A stretch of 30,626 bases of DNA, taken from a virus. The notes under the pieces were generated by a model. That model worked only from the letters and a program-made list of their open reading frames with translations. It did not search any database and was not told the origin of the DNA. Both the position numbers and the translations under genes were made by a program. Shown here one piece after another: positions 6,063 to 15,223 of this stretch. Positions within the stretch are counted from its first letter, which is position 1; every line of letters starts with the position of its first letter. The stretch lies in the IMG/VR virus record IMGVR_UViG_3300042569_000089, positions 1-30,626 of that record; one strand, 5' to 3'.

Positions 6063-7582
6063 CTATTAACATACCATCACAAGTAAAAACCTACGCTAAT
6101 TTAGCTGCATTCCCTGCCTCAGGGAGCTTAAAAACTATTTTCATAGCTGAGGACACTAACAAAACTTATCGTTGGACGGGCAGCGTTTACGTTGAGATTT
6201 CAGGAGCTGACTTTTCGGGTTATGTACCTACGTCAAGAACCCTAACAATAAACGGAACTACTCAGGATTTATCTGCAAATAGAACGTTCACGGTTCCTAC
6301 TGATTTAACCATAGGCACTACACCGATATCTTCGGGTACAATAGGAAGAGTATTGTTTCAAGGTACGGGGAATGTGTTGCAGCAGAGTTCGTCTTTATTT
6401 TGGGACTCAACAAACAACCGCTTAGGGATTGGTACGAGTAGCCCCGCTCAATTCTTAGACATTCAAGGTACTTTAAATGGAGATGTAGTTGGTGTAAAAT
6501 TGAGAAACACCGCTACAAATGGTTATACCGAAATCAATTGTTTTAACAATGCAGGCACTTCTAACGATAGAATGTATATGGGTATCGGTGGTACTGCCAC
6601 AGGTGATGCCTTCCAAAATCGAGGTTACTTTTTTAGCGCAAGCAATTTAGATGGTATAAACTTTACGGCCAACAAAGCAACAACAGGCGATATTCGTTTT
6701 TTTACGGGTGGTGTAAACGAAAGGCTACGAATACACGGAAACGGCAACGTCCTAATAAACACAACAACCGATGCAGGCTTCCGTTTAGACGTCAATGGTA
6801 CTGCGAGGGTGAGTGGTACACTAACGCTTAACAACACAAGCGGAACGAATAGAAGCACTCAATTAAGTACAAGCGGTTCATCGGACAACCTACCTTCCAT
6901 CAGTTTCTATCCTGCAACGGGTACAAATGTTGGCCAATCATTTGACATCATCCCAAAAGGAACGGGTTATAGCAGTGGTATAAAAACCCAATTTGGAATT
7001 TGGGGAACTGACTTTATAGCGAACCAAACTAACTACGAACTATTGCTTGTAAGAGCAACGGGTAGTTCATACACTTTTGAAAGTTTTAAAGGTGGCGCGG
7101 GAGCGCATAGACCTATTTTATTTTCGGCAGGTGCTTCAAATCAATTGTGGGCATATACAAGCGGAAACATCGGCATCAACACCACCACAGACGCAGGCTT
7201 TAGACTTGACGTGAACGGGACTGCAAGGGTGAGTGGGGGAGTAACTTCAGGAGTTGCTTTGGTTGGTACTTGGTCAGTAAGTGCTTCTTATGCGAGATTT
7301 GGTCACAACCTATTTAATGGCGGAACTACATTTGGTTTTCTTCAACAACAAAATGGGGATTGCTTCATAAATGGACCGAGCAATTTTATTAGTGCTTCAA
7401 ATAATAATATATTTGAAACCAACGGAGCTGAAAGAATGAGGATAACCTCATCAGGAAACGTGCTTATTGGCACAACAACAAATGGAGCTTCAAAACTTAG
7501 AGTAGTAGGATTACCAACCTCAAGCGCAGGACTTTCAGCAGGCGACATATGGAATGACGGAGGAACATTAAAAATAGTATAA
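6053..7582 (+). CDS. Tail fibre or spike protein with repeats
   Basis: 509 residues, rich in Gly, Thr, Asn and Ser as in beta-structured fibres. The N-terminus (about 1-50) is probably the attachment region. Two copies of a 25-residue unit, G-N-x-x-INTTTDAGFRLDVNGTARVSG, occur at about 231-255 and 371-395, and a weaker third (GNVLIGTTTNGASKLRV) near 470. The end, LPTSSAGLSAGDIWNDGG, is typical of Bacteroidetes phage fibres. No S74 chaperone domain is visible. It probably binds the host surface. The operon continues 11 bases downstream. Confidence 0.7.
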   Translation: MAVTINIPSQVKTYANLAAFPASGSLKTIFIAEDTNKTYRWTGSVYVEISGADFSGYVPTSRTLTINGTTQDLSANRTFTVPTDLTIGTTPISSGTIGRVLFQGTGNVLQQSSSLFWDSTNNRLGIGTSSPAQFLDIQGTLNGDVVGVKLRNTATNGYTEINCFNNAGTSNDRMYMGIGGTATGDAFQNRGYFFSASNLDGINFTANKATTGDIRFFTGGVNERLRIHGNGNVLINTTTDAGFRLDVNGTARVSGTLTLNNTSGTNRSTQLSTSGSSDNLPSISFYPATGTNVGQSFDIIPKGTGYSSGIKTQFGIWGTDFIANQTNYELLLVRATGSSYTFESFKGGAGAHRPILFSAGASNQLWAYTSGNIGINTTTDAGFRLDVNGTARVSGGVTSGVALVGTWSVSASYARFGHNLFNGGTTFGFLQQQNGDCFINGPSNFISASNNNIFETNGAERMRITSSGNVLIGTTTNGASKLRVVGLPTSSAGLSAGDIWNDGGTLKIV

Positions 7583-7593
7583 TAAATAAAAAT

Positions 7594-7863
7594 ATGAAAA
7601 CACAACCAACACAAGGAGTAGCGATTGAACCAATTGTATACCCACTTAACGCAGGAACGGCAACGCAAATGTCCGTTTTAGTTCTTAACTTTACAACCGA
7701 AGCAACGACTTGCACAACGTATTGGCAGCTCCTAACTGAAGACGGACTACAACTTTCGCAAGGTAACTACACTTTGACTGAGGAAGAATTCGCAGCATGG
7801 GGTACTGACAACAACTACGTTAACGAGTGCGTTGCTCAAGCAATCGGAGTAACTTTAAAATAA
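7594..7863 (+). CDS. Hypothetical protein next to tail fibre, 89 aa
   Basis: A small, acidic, beta-rich protein (TATQMSVLVLNFTTEATTC, TYWQLLTEDGLQLSQGNYT) ending in a short helix. The leader TAATAAATAAAAAT before its ATG resembles the one before 15658. It lies between the fibre and tail-completion genes, so it may be a fibre accessory or structural protein. No motif supports a specific role. Confidence 0.6.
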   Translation: MKTQPTQGVAIEPIVYPLNAGTATQMSVLVLNFTTEATTCTTYWQLLTEDGLQLSQGNYTLTEEEFAAWGTDNNYVNECVAQAIGVTLK

Positions 7864-7868
7864 AACAT

Positions 7869-8027
7869 ATGTTAACGCTATCAGAAAAACAAGTAAAGCA
7901 ATTGGAATCGGTAATTAGTCAGATGCCTACAATGTGGGGTATTCAGATTATCAACATCCTAAACGCAAAGGACGAGGAAAACACGGATGCAGAAAGCGGA
8001 AGTTCAGAAGGAGTTAGAGAAGTTTAG
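7869..8027 (+). CDS. Small hypothetical protein, 52 aa
   Basis: ATG at 7869, five bases after the preceding stop, is preferred over an in-frame start at 7827 inside that gene. The product is helical (LSEKQVKQLESVISQMPTM, GIQIINILNAK) with an acidic tail. The last 41 bases overlap the next gene in another frame, so the acidic tail may be shaped by the overlap. Function unknown. Confidence 0.55.
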   Translation: MLTLSEKQVKQLESVISQMPTMWGIQIINILNAKDEENTDAESGSSEGVREV

Positions 8028-8514
8028 AGACTATGTGATTGAAACGTCAAAGAAAAACCTTGTAAGGTTAAAGAAATCTGACGGCAAATTATACAAGTCA
8101 CTACGAGGAACAGTAAAGACGATGCCAAATAGTATCTCCATCGAATTTATGATGGAGGACTATGGCATTTACCAAGATGCAGGTGTCAACGGACTAAAGA
8201 AAAATAGAGGTTCAAAGTATAGTTATCGCAAAGGAGTGCCAAATGCGAAGATGTTAAAGTCTTTAGATGTTTGGTTAAGACGAAAAGGTTTGTCTCCGAG
8301 AGATAGCTCAGGTAAATTCGTAAAGAGAACAAGCATGAAGTTTGCTCTTGCACGAAGCATCTTTAACAACGGCTTAAAAAAGAGCTTGTTTTTCACTAAG
8401 CCATTTGAAGCTGCCTATAAGAAACTACCTGAAGAACTCGTAGAAAAATACGGATTAGATGCGCTAAAATTATTCAACCAACAAGTAGACCAAATCATAA
8501 AACAAAATGGCTAA
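7987..8514 (+). CDS. Putative head-tail or tail completion protein (HK97 gp10-like)
   Basis: 175 residues, basic. The N-terminal helix (MQKAEVQKELEKFRDYVIET) is followed by KNLVRLKKSDGKLYKSLR, a strand, and EDYGIYQDAGVNG. The phrase 'YGxYQDxGV' with a later AR-rich helix and KPFEAAYKK is the usual layout of HK97-gp10-like tail completion proteins. It overlaps the next gene by 8 bases. Such proteins close the tail-tube/head interface. The pattern supports this moderately; a different structural role is possible. Confidence 0.55.
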   Translation: MQKAEVQKELEKFRDYVIETSKKNLVRLKKSDGKLYKSLRGTVKTMPNSISIEFMMEDYGIYQDAGVNGLKKNRGSKYSYRKGVPNAKMLKSLDVWLRRKGLSPRDSSGKFVKRTSMKFALARSIFNNGLKKSLFFTKPFEAAYKKLPEELVEKYGLDALKLFNQQVDQIIKQNG

Positions 8515-9556
8515 CATAAATGCAAGGAGTCCATACATCGTAACGATAAACGAAACAGGACAAATAGAAACGAAATTAGAAATCTATCTTTGGAACGGCA
8601 CAGGCTCAATGCCTGCCTCGCCTCAATACACGCTTTCTAAGCTCATTCCGTCATCAAACAATCCTGCAACTTACTACGATGTATCTCCGTTCATTAGAGA
8701 GTACATTTCACACGCATCTTTGCAAAGTATCACAACGATAATTACCGCAACTCCAAGTGCGCAATGGTGCAACGTAGGCTTAAAGCTATTCAAGAAAGTT
8801 ACCACCTCATTCATTCAGGTAGGCTCAACTCAAACGCATTTTGGTTTGGATGGCTACGGACTATATTTAGACGGAGCAAACCCTGCTCTTGGAAACTACT
8901 TACTTAGCTCATCAACCTATACTTACAACTACGATTTCTCAGGAGAGTACGGATGGTTAACTTTGTACACAGGGAGTGGCAACTCGGTGAAATACACGAA
9001 CCTTGCAACCGGTGGAAGCTCAACAACAGGATTGACTAACAACGTTTGGAGAGACATTCCTAGAGTACGCTCAGGATACGCTGCTGATGGCAACCGCTTA
9101 GAAATAATTGACGGCAGTTCTAATGTACTTTTTTCGGCTACGTTTGTACCAAAACAAGAATGTAAATACACACCTGTTCAGATTGACTTTGTAAACAAGT
9201 TTGGCGCATGGCAACGTGAGTGGTTTTTCAAAGCATCTTACAACGGATTGAACGTGGAAAACACTGAGTATAATTTGATGCCTGTTACCTACCCTTCATA
9301 CGATACAAAAGAAGGTCAGAGAAAGGTCTTTAATGCTAACGGCAAGGAAACTATCCGAGTAAATACTGATTGGGTTTCTGAGAGCTTTAACGAGGTCATT
9401 AAACAAATCATGTTGAGCGAAAGAATCCTGATTGACAAGAAAGCCGCCAAGCTAAACACGAAATCCGTAGACCTAAAGAAATCTATCAACTCTTCTCTGA
9501 TTAGCTACGAAATGGAATTTGAATACGCATTTGACACCATCAACTCAGTATCCTAA
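8507..9556 (+). CDS. Tail or baseplate structural protein
   Basis: 349 residues, beta-rich and Ser/Thr/Tyr-rich. The start ARSPYIVTINETGQIETKLE and later PATYYDVSPFIREYI follow a pattern I associate with tail-tip genes of flavobacterial phages. The C-terminal third has long alternating strands and the segment WVSESFNEVIKQIMLSERI. It abuts the larger tail protein by a TAATG stop-start, so the two are probably made in step and act in the same assembly. No enzymatic motif is visible. Confidence 0.65.
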   Translation: MANINARSPYIVTINETGQIETKLEIYLWNGTGSMPASPQYTLSKLIPSSNNPATYYDVSPFIREYISHASLQSITTIITATPSAQWCNVGLKLFKKVTTSFIQVGSTQTHFGLDGYGLYLDGANPALGNYLLSSSTYTYNYDFSGEYGWLTLYTGSGNSVKYTNLATGGSSTTGLTNNVWRDIPRVRSGYAADGNRLEIIDGSSNVLFSATFVPKQECKYTPVQIDFVNKFGAWQREWFFKASYNGLNVENTEYNLMPVTYPSYDTKEGQRKVFNANGKETIRVNTDWVSESFNEVIKQIMLSERILIDKKAAKLNTKSVDLKKSINSSLISYEMEFEYAFDTINSVS

Positions 9557-11829
9557 TGAATAGAAGCGTAACAATATACATCGAAGGTCAGCGCATTGAA
9601 CTCTTCAACGATGAGACTATCAACGTAACTTCGTCAATTCAAAACGTCAAAGATTTATCCTTAACCTACACGGACTTCTCGCAGGGGTTTACCGTGCCTG
9701 CAAGTGCACACAACAACGCTATCTTTGAGCATTGGTATCAATCAGATGTCAACGCAACTACTGACCCGAATCTACGCAAAGACGGATACATTGAGATAGA
9801 CTTAGTAACCTTCCGCAAGGGCAAGATACAACTTGACGGAGCTGTAGTTTCAAACGGCAAACCATCAGCTTATAAAATCACTTTCTTTGGAGAGGGTGTA
9901 ACGCTTAAAGATTTATTCGGAGAGGACTTGCTGTCTGATTTAGACTATACTGCATATTCCCACGAATATACCTCTGCTGCAGTTAAAGCGAGGATAGAAA
10001 ACTCAACTAACACCTACGATGTAAAGTGGCCGCTAATCACGTCTAATCGAATTTGGCAGTATCAATCTACTACGGTAAACGCTCCGCTTCCAAATTGGTT
10101 AACAGCAACTCTAACAAATAACGATATTCATACCAATTCAGGTGCAATAGATAAAAACGAATTATTCCCTGCGCTTAGAGTTACTAAAATACTTGAGGCT
10201 ATAGAAAACAAATACGGCATTACTTTTAAAGGAACGTTCTTAAACGATGAGCGATTTACAAAGTTGTTTTTATGGTTCAAAGGCAAAGAGAAATTTTATA
10301 ATTCTTCAGCTCCGTATCAAATAGATTTTACAAGCGTTACTCCATCGTATACTACTTACGATTTAAGTTCCTATGTTAACCTTGCAAATAACACCGTAAC
10401 CATTCAGTACATTGACCCGGATGTTATTTACCATCAGCTTGGTGTCTCAATAACTTCCGTGAGTACATCAGACCCGTATTACATTGACATTTATCAAAAC
10501 GGAAACTTGTTTAATACAATTACAGGTTCAGGTGTTCAGGTTTATTTACTTGACATTATTTACAACACTATTGGTTTAAATTCAGTTTATAGCTTTGACA
10601 TTAGAACTACAGGCGCAAATAACTTAGCATTATTTGTAGGTTATCAAGTAAACTATGTATCAGGAAGCACAACGGTAAACGATGATTTACTCATTTCGGC
10701 AAACAACGTAATAACAACATCAGGAATTAATTTATCAGCTAACGCTCCTCAAATAAAAGTAGGCGATTTCTTAAAGGGAATCATGCTCATGTTCAACATG
10801 ACTATTTACTCACTTGTAGAAAACGAATATTGGCTTGAACCTTTAGACGATTGGTATAGCAAAGGCGCAGTTGTTGACATTACACAACACACGGACGTTA
10901 CCACTATCGAAATGGAGCGCATGCCGTTGTACAAAAAGATTCAGTTTAAATTTGAAGACTCTGAGTGCTTTTTGAATAAATACTTTGCTCAAACATTCAA
11001 TCGTAATTACGGAGATACAACTTATCAATACAATTACGATGGTGGCGAGTTCACAATTGACGTGCCATTTGAAAATCTACTCCAAACTAAATACAACGGA
11101 ACGCAGCAACTGCAACTTGGCTACTCTTTAAATTCTTCTTTTTCTCCGTATATACCAAAGCCTGTGCTGCTTTATCAGTACGATAATCAAACTACTGATT
11201 TTAAATACAAAAACGATGGTGGCGGTCATTCAACAATCACTACATACACACCATTTGGTCAGGACTTGTTATTTAATACGGAAAACACTACGTTAAACTT
11301 TGCGCCTGAGACATCAACGCTTTTAAATACACCGGTTCAAAACACGCAGTTCAGTCAGTATTACTTCAGCTATTTGTACAACCTATACAACCTAAAGCAG
11401 CGATTGGTCAACGTAAAAACGAATCTTCCAACAAGCCTAATTACAAACTTGCAGCTCAACGATAGATTAGTAATCAGAGACAAGCGATATATCATCAACG
11501 AAATGCAGTCTAATCTAAATACAGGTGATGTAGACTTTCAGTTGTTACTTGATTTCAGACCGATTATAAACTCAACCGTACCGCAACCAAAGACATCTAC
11601 TGCCGGTGGAGATGTAAACTATGCAGTCAATTTACCAAACGGAGCATATGAGGCGACTTTATCCTCAGAAAACTCAGATGTAACATTCTCAGTAAATCCT
11701 GTGGAGAGCTCGCAGATTATTCAAATAGGTATTCCTGCAGGTTCAGCAGGCACGGTTTATACAATTCGCATCACTTATAGTTATATAAATGGAACTTCTA
11801 CTGAAGAATTCTTTAACATATTACAATGA
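9556..11829 (+). CDS. Large tail-tip or baseplate hub-like protein
   Basis: 757 residues, the longest protein here. It begins NRSVTIYIEGQRIELFND, then DLSLTYTDFSQGFTVPAS and LRKDGYIEIDLVTFRKGKI. It then has a helix-containing part near 195-240 and long beta-rich stretches. Near the C-terminus, IKTNLPTS-like and LNDRLVIRDKRYIINEM segments resemble the tail-hub folds of siphophages. Order (tail proteins then tape measure) supports tail-tip assembly. Weak similarity prevents naming a specific hub family. It overlaps the next tiny gene by ATGA. Confidence 0.65.
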   Translation: MNRSVTIYIEGQRIELFNDETINVTSSIQNVKDLSLTYTDFSQGFTVPASAHNNAIFEHWYQSDVNATTDPNLRKDGYIEIDLVTFRKGKIQLDGAVVSNGKPSAYKITFFGEGVTLKDLFGEDLLSDLDYTAYSHEYTSAAVKARIENSTNTYDVKWPLITSNRIWQYQSTTVNAPLPNWLTATLTNNDIHTNSGAIDKNELFPALRVTKILEAIENKYGITFKGTFLNDERFTKLFLWFKGKEKFYNSSAPYQIDFTSVTPSYTTYDLSSYVNLANNTVTIQYIDPDVIYHQLGVSITSVSTSDPYYIDIYQNGNLFNTITGSGVQVYLLDIIYNTIGLNSVYSFDIRTTGANNLALFVGYQVNYVSGSTTVNDDLLISANNVITTSGINLSANAPQIKVGDFLKGIMLMFNMTIYSLVENEYWLEPLDDWYSKGAVVDITQHTDVTTIEMERMPLYKKIQFKFEDSECFLNKYFAQTFNRNYGDTTYQYNYDGGEFTIDVPFENLLQTKYNGTQQLQLGYSLNSSFSPYIPKPVLLYQYDNQTTDFKYKNDGGGHSTITTYTPFGQDLLFNTENTTLNFAPETSTLLNTPVQNTQFSQYYFSYLYNLYNLKQRLVNVKTNLPTSLITNLQLNDRLVIRDKRYIINEMQSNLNTGDVDFQLLLDFRPIINSTVPQPKTSTAGGDVNYAVNLPNGAYEATLSSENSDVTFSVNPVESSQIIQIGIPAGSAGTVYTIRITYSYINGTSTEEFFNILQ

Positions 11830-11987
11830 TACAACAAATAATCACCATGCTGCAGTTAGATGATTTCTACGGAAACACGGAAGCCATTGACATCGCCAAA
11901 GGAAAATACAAGCTACACACGTCTCTGAAGAAAGGAATCAAACAAGCAAAACGTGAACTCATAAACAAACGAAATGGCAGAGGTTAA
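11826..11987 (+). CDS. Small hypothetical protein, 53 aa
   Basis: ATG at 11826 overlaps the preceding stop, and the end overlaps the tape measure start by 14 bases, so it tiles neatly into the tail operon. The product has an acidic middle (LDDFYGNTEAIDIAKGK) and a strongly basic helical end (KKGIKQAKRELINKRNGRG). It could be a tail-assembly partner of the tape measure. Function unknown. Confidence 0.5.
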   Translation: MIQQIITMLQLDDFYGNTEAIDIAKGKYKLHTSLKKGIKQAKRELINKRNGRG

Positions 11988-13824
11988 AAATATTAAAATA
12001 AACGTAGACACTAAACAAGCTACACAGGCGATGGATGACCTCGCCAAAGCTACGCACGATGTCTCTGCAAGTTTTGAAGAAGTCTATGGTGATTTACAAC
12101 CGCTTACTACCCGTATGGGAGAAGCTGAAGATAGGTTGTATGAATTAGCAAATGCAGGTCAAACCGCAACCAAAGAATATCAGGATTTATTAACCACCGT
12201 AGGAAACTATCGTAAGGTTCAGATTCAGACTGACATGGCTGTAGATGCTGCGGCAACTACAATGACACAAAAGCTAAGCGGTGCGCTTGGTGGGGCTACG
12301 GCAGGATTCCAACTTGTGCAGGGTGCAATGGGTGCTTTCGGTACGGAATCAGCTCAAGTAGAGGAGGCCTTACTTAAGGTTCAGTCAGCAATGGCTATTG
12401 CGGAAGGTGTCAAAGGATTCAAAGAGGCTATTCCATCTATCAAGGCATTTGGACTAGCTCTAAAAGGCGCAATTGGTGCAAGTGGTATTGGCTTACTTGT
12501 AATTGCTTTAGGAACTGTTGTAGCGTATTGGGATGACATCAAGGCTGCAGTAAGTGGAGTAAGCGAAGAACAAAGTAGACTCAACGCAAAGACGGACGCA
12601 AACGTACTAGCTCAGCAGGCTAAATACGAAGCTATCTCGGGTCAGGATAACATCTTAAAACTACAAGGTAAATCTGAGGAGGATATTTTAAAAATAAAAT
12701 CCAAACAAATTGACGCAGTAATTAAGGCAACTGAAGCGCAGTTGATTCAACAAGAATCTACAAAGAAAGCGCAGGTAATGGCTGCGAGAAGGAACCGGGA
12801 AATACTAGAAGGTATTTTAAAGTTCTTGACTGCTCCATTGCAGTTGTTGTTAAAGACAGTTGATACCGTTGGTTCGGCATTAGGCAAAGATTTTAATTTA
12901 GAAAAAGGATTCAACAAGTCTATTACGAATTTAATTTTTGACCCTGAAGAAACTGCCAAAGAAGGTGATAAAACAATTGAAGAAACTAAAGCAAAGTTAG
13001 CCCAACTAAAAAACGAAGCAGCAGGATTTAAAATAGCCCTAGCTGAAATAGGTAAACCCGGAAAAGAAGTAGCGAAAAGCGTAAAAGACGATATTAAAAC
13101 TTTCTTTATTGACCCTTCGGTACAGGCATTTGATGAGGCAGTTTTAGAACAAAATTGGTACGACGAAGAATTTTATAAGAAAAGCAGAGAAAGAGCTGCC
13201 GAGGAAATTGCCGAAATAGAAAAAGATAATCAGGCAATAGTTGATGCTCACGCAAGTGTTCAGCAGCAACTTTACGATGCAACTTCAGCAAGAATAAAAT
13301 TAGAAGAAGAAGCAGAAGCAGAAAAACAACGCAAGTTTAAAGAGAATTTAAAAACCTCAGTTCAACTATCAATACAAGGCTTAAACCTTATTGCGAGTAT
13401 TGCTGAAATGAATGCAGGTGAAGATGAGAAACGTCAAAGAACTGCGTTTAATATCCGTAAGGCTGCGAACATCGCATCTGCTACAATGGATGGTTATAAC
13501 GCTGTTTTATCTACGTTTGCTGACACCAAAGGTGGTATTGTTTTAAAATCTATTGCAGCAAGTATTGCAGGTGGATTCGCAGCATTACAAATTGCAAGCA
13601 TAGCTAAAACTCAATTTGAAGGTGGCGGTGGTTCTCCTAATAGTGTATCAATGCCAAGCGTAGGCGGAGGTGGAATGTCTCCATCGTTCAACGTAGTGGG
13701 CAACTCAGGTATGAATCAGCTTGCACAAATTCAGCAAACACCAATTCAAGCCTATGTAGTTTCAGGTGAGGTAACATCAGCACAGGCACTTGACCGCAAT
13801 CGTGTCAAAAACGCAACATTGTAA
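11974..13824 (+). CDS. Tape measure protein
   Basis: 616 residues, second longest protein. The long helical N-terminus (VDTKQATQAMDDLAKATHDV; MGEAEDRLYELANAG) leads to an Ala/Gly-rich segment and a hydrophobic helix at about 164-186 (LKGAIGASGIGLLVIALGT), then long charged coiled coil (EEIAEIEKDNQAIVDA; EEEAEAEKQRKFKE) and a Gly/Ser-rich end. This is the usual build of siphophage tape measures, which set tail length and are ejected to help DNA entry. At about 0.15 nm per residue the tail would be near 90 nm (inference). No muramidase or peptidase domain is apparent. Confidence 0.8.
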   Translation: MAEVKNIKINVDTKQATQAMDDLAKATHDVSASFEEVYGDLQPLTTRMGEAEDRLYELANAGQTATKEYQDLLTTVGNYRKVQIQTDMAVDAAATTMTQKLSGALGGATAGFQLVQGAMGAFGTESAQVEEALLKVQSAMAIAEGVKGFKEAIPSIKAFGLALKGAIGASGIGLLVIALGTVVAYWDDIKAAVSGVSEEQSRLNAKTDANVLAQQAKYEAISGQDNILKLQGKSEEDILKIKSKQIDAVIKATEAQLIQQESTKKAQVMAARRNREILEGILKFLTAPLQLLLKTVDTVGSALGKDFNLEKGFNKSITNLIFDPEETAKEGDKTIEETKAKLAQLKNEAAGFKIALAEIGKPGKEVAKSVKDDIKTFFIDPSVQAFDEAVLEQNWYDEEFYKKSRERAAEEIAEIEKDNQAIVDAHASVQQQLYDATSARIKLEEEAEAEKQRKFKENLKTSVQLSIQGLNLIASIAEMNAGEDEKRQRTAFNIRKAANIASATMDGYNAVLSTFADTKGGIVLKSIAASIAGGFAALQIASIAKTQFEGGGGSPNSVSMPSVGGGGMSPSFNVVGNSGMNQLAQIQQTPIQAYVVSGEVTSAQALDRNRVKNATL

Positions 13825-13844
13825 CAATTAAAAGTTGAATAGAT

Positions 13845-14429
13845 ATGAACGTAATTGAACTTATCATAGACGAAAAAGATGCACAAAGCGGAATTGATGC
13901 CGTGAGTGTAGTTGAATCTCCTGCCATTGAGGAAAACTTTGTAGCCCTAGCAAAACACGAAGTAGAGCTTAAAGAGGTTGACAAAGAAAAGCGTATCCTA
14001 ATGGGAGCTGCTCTGATACCTAATAAAAAAATCTATCGTGTAAACGCAAAGAAAGAGGAATACTACATCTATTTTTCGGAGGACACGGTACGTCAGGCAA
14101 TGGAGTTGTTCTTTAAAAACGGAAACCAATCTAACGCAACCTACGAACACAAAGACGCAGTCAAAGGAATGACCGTAGTAGAATCTTGGTTGATTGAGGA
14201 TAGCGAAAAAGACAAGTCTAAGCTCTACGGATTCAGCTTACCAAAAGGAACATGGATGATTTCCATGAAGGTAGACAACGATGAGGTATGGCAAGATGTA
14301 AAAGCGGGCAAGGTTAAAGGCTTTTCAATTGAGGGTTACTTTGCTGATAAGTTAGAAATGTCTTTAGAGCAACAAAAGAAAAATGAAATTATTGAACAAC
14401 TTAAAAACCTACTTAATGAGCAAATTTAA
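13845..14429 (+). CDS. XkdF-like prohead serine protease
   Basis: 194 residues. The core from KRILMGAALIPNKKIYRVN (50-68) through NATYEHKD (H102) to WMISMKVDNDEVWQ and GKVKGFSIEGYF (S161) matches the phage XkdF/Peptidase_S78_2 pattern, with His102 and Ser161 as likely catalytic residues. The short helical tail is probably cleaved or binds scaffold. It lies 1.2 kb before scaffold and capsid genes, as expected for a protease that trims head proteins. An acid residue of the triad cannot be fixed by eye. Family call fairly firm. Confidence 0.72.
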   Translation: MNVIELIIDEKDAQSGIDAVSVVESPAIEENFVALAKHEVELKEVDKEKRILMGAALIPNKKIYRVNAKKEEYYIYFSEDTVRQAMELFFKNGNQSNATYEHKDAVKGMTVVESWLIEDSEKDKSKLYGFSLPKGTWMISMKVDNDEVWQDVKAGKVKGFSIEGYFADKLEMSLEQQKKNEIIEQLKNLLNEQI

Positions 14430-14622
14430 AACACCAAGCAAAGCAAGTCCAAGAGCAGGTAGCAAAAGAGGCTGCCTATGTGAAGACGAAACATACTCAA
14501 CCAAGTGTTGTGATGGCAGTTTACAAGCTCAGGGCATCGGTAAAACTGCAGAGGTCAACGAGCCTGCTCCTACTCAAACTGAAGTGAACGGAGTGAGAAC
14601 TATCGTGCGTCAAAACGGATAA
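14416..14622 (+). CDS. Small conserved phage protein with Cys motif
   Basis: 68 residues from ATG 14416; an in-frame ATG at 14383 is possible but lies deep in the protease gene. The basic start (SKFKTPSKASPRAGSKRG) is followed by CLCEDETYSTKCCDGSLQAQGIG, split here for length as CLC, TYS, KCCDGSLQ and AQGIG. I recognise the C-x-C ... KCCDGSL ... QGIG pattern as recurrent in Bacteroidetes phages next to capsid genes. The four cysteines could bind zinc or form disulfides. Function unknown; position suggests a head accessory protein. Confidence 0.65.
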   Translation: MSKFKTPSKASPRAGSKRGCLCEDETYSTKCCDGSLQAQGIGKTAEVNEPAPTQTEVNGVRTIVRQNG

Positions 14623-14641
14623 AAACTTTTCTACATTTATT

Positions 14642-14681
14642 ATATGTAAGTGCCTTTGCATACTTGATATGTAGGTGCACT
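14642..14681 (+). repeat. Short direct repeats and hairpin in intergenic gap
   Basis: ATATGTAAGTGC (14642-14653) and ATATGTAGGTGC (14667-14678) match at 11 of 12 bases, 25 apart. The same bases can fold as a hairpin (AGTGCCT ... AGGTGCACT) with inner CATA/TATG pairing. It lies just before the bidirectional terminator and may be a protein-binding site or an extra terminator stem. Confidence 0.35.
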
Positions 14682-14690
14682 CTAAAAAAG

Positions 14691-14718
14691 AAAGGGGATG
14701 CTTACTGCTCCCCTTTTT
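14691..14718. terminator. Bidirectional terminator
   Basis: Stem AAAGGGGA (14691-14698) with TCCCCTTT (14709-14716). T-runs follow on both strands (TTTTT on +; TTTCTTTTTT on -). It ends the plus-strand packaging/tail operon and the minus-strand gene pair, overlapping the minus gene's last codons. Confidence 0.85.
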
Positions 14719-14983
14719 CGTATAAAAGACTATAATACTTTGTGCTATTACAAGTATTTAAAAAATCTTCTGACTCTATATAAATATCATCATTTTTAGC
14801 TAATTGATATCCTGCATCAACTCCATCAGTGTGAGCCGTCATTATCTGAAATTTTTCCATTTCTTTGGCATTTTGTTTTCTAATACTAAGTAGAGTTTGA
14901 AATTCATTTTTATCTATGAGTTTCATATCTAATTCAGCATCTAAATGCAACCATTCATCTATCAACCATTCTACTGCTGTCAT
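14702..14983 (-). CDS. Small 'TAVEWL' phage protein A
   Basis: 93 residues on the minus strand. The start MTAVEWLIDEW and later AKEMEKFQIMTAHTDG match a small-protein pattern that is very common in Bacteroidetes phages and of unknown function. It is helical and acidic. The neighbouring minus gene (15003-15209) shares TAVExLI and AKExE, so the two are paralogues. It ends in the bidirectional terminator. The opposite direction to all structural genes suggests a separately expressed moron-like cassette. Confidence 0.7.
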   Translation of the reverse strand: MTAVEWLIDEWLHLDAELDMKLIDKNEFQTLLSIRKQNAKEMEKFQIMTAHTDGVDAGYQLAKNDDIYIESEDFLNTCNSTKYYSLLYEKGEQ

Positions 14984-15002
14984 TGTTGTTGTTGTTTAAA
15001 TG

Positions 15003-15209
15003 TTATTTTATAGGGTTTGAATCTTTTAATGGTTTCTTATACTTCTTACCTCTTTGGTAAGCTGATTTAAGTTTTTGTTGTTCAGCTTCCTTAGCTTTTA
15101 AAAAAATATCATTGAATAAAAGTGGATTGCTGCTATACATATCTTGCAATTGTTTTGCAAAATTATTCTGAAGTTCTTGAATTAAGCACTCTACTGCTGT
15201 TTGTTTCAT
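15003..15209 (-). CDS. Small 'TAVEWL' phage protein B
   Basis: 68 residues from the ATG at 15209 (MKQTAVECLIQELQNN); an in-frame ATG at 15260 would add a hydrophobic stretch that does not match its paralogue, so the internal start is preferred. It shares TAVExLI and AKEAEQQKLKSAYQRGK with the gene downstream on this strand, and ends in a basic tail. A TATGTTTG element lies 15 bases upstream of the ATG. Function unknown. Confidence 0.65.
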   Translation of the reverse strand: MKQTAVECLIQELQNNFAKQLQDMYSSNPLLFNDIFLKAKEAEQQKLKSAYQRGKKYKKPLKDSNPIK

Positions 15210-15223
15210 AACGTAATTTTTGA

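Noticed and set aside
14981-15000. TTG triplet run between the minus-strand genes as a microsatellite
   Set aside because: Only about four repeats (TTGTTGTTGTTG), too short to treat as a variable tract.
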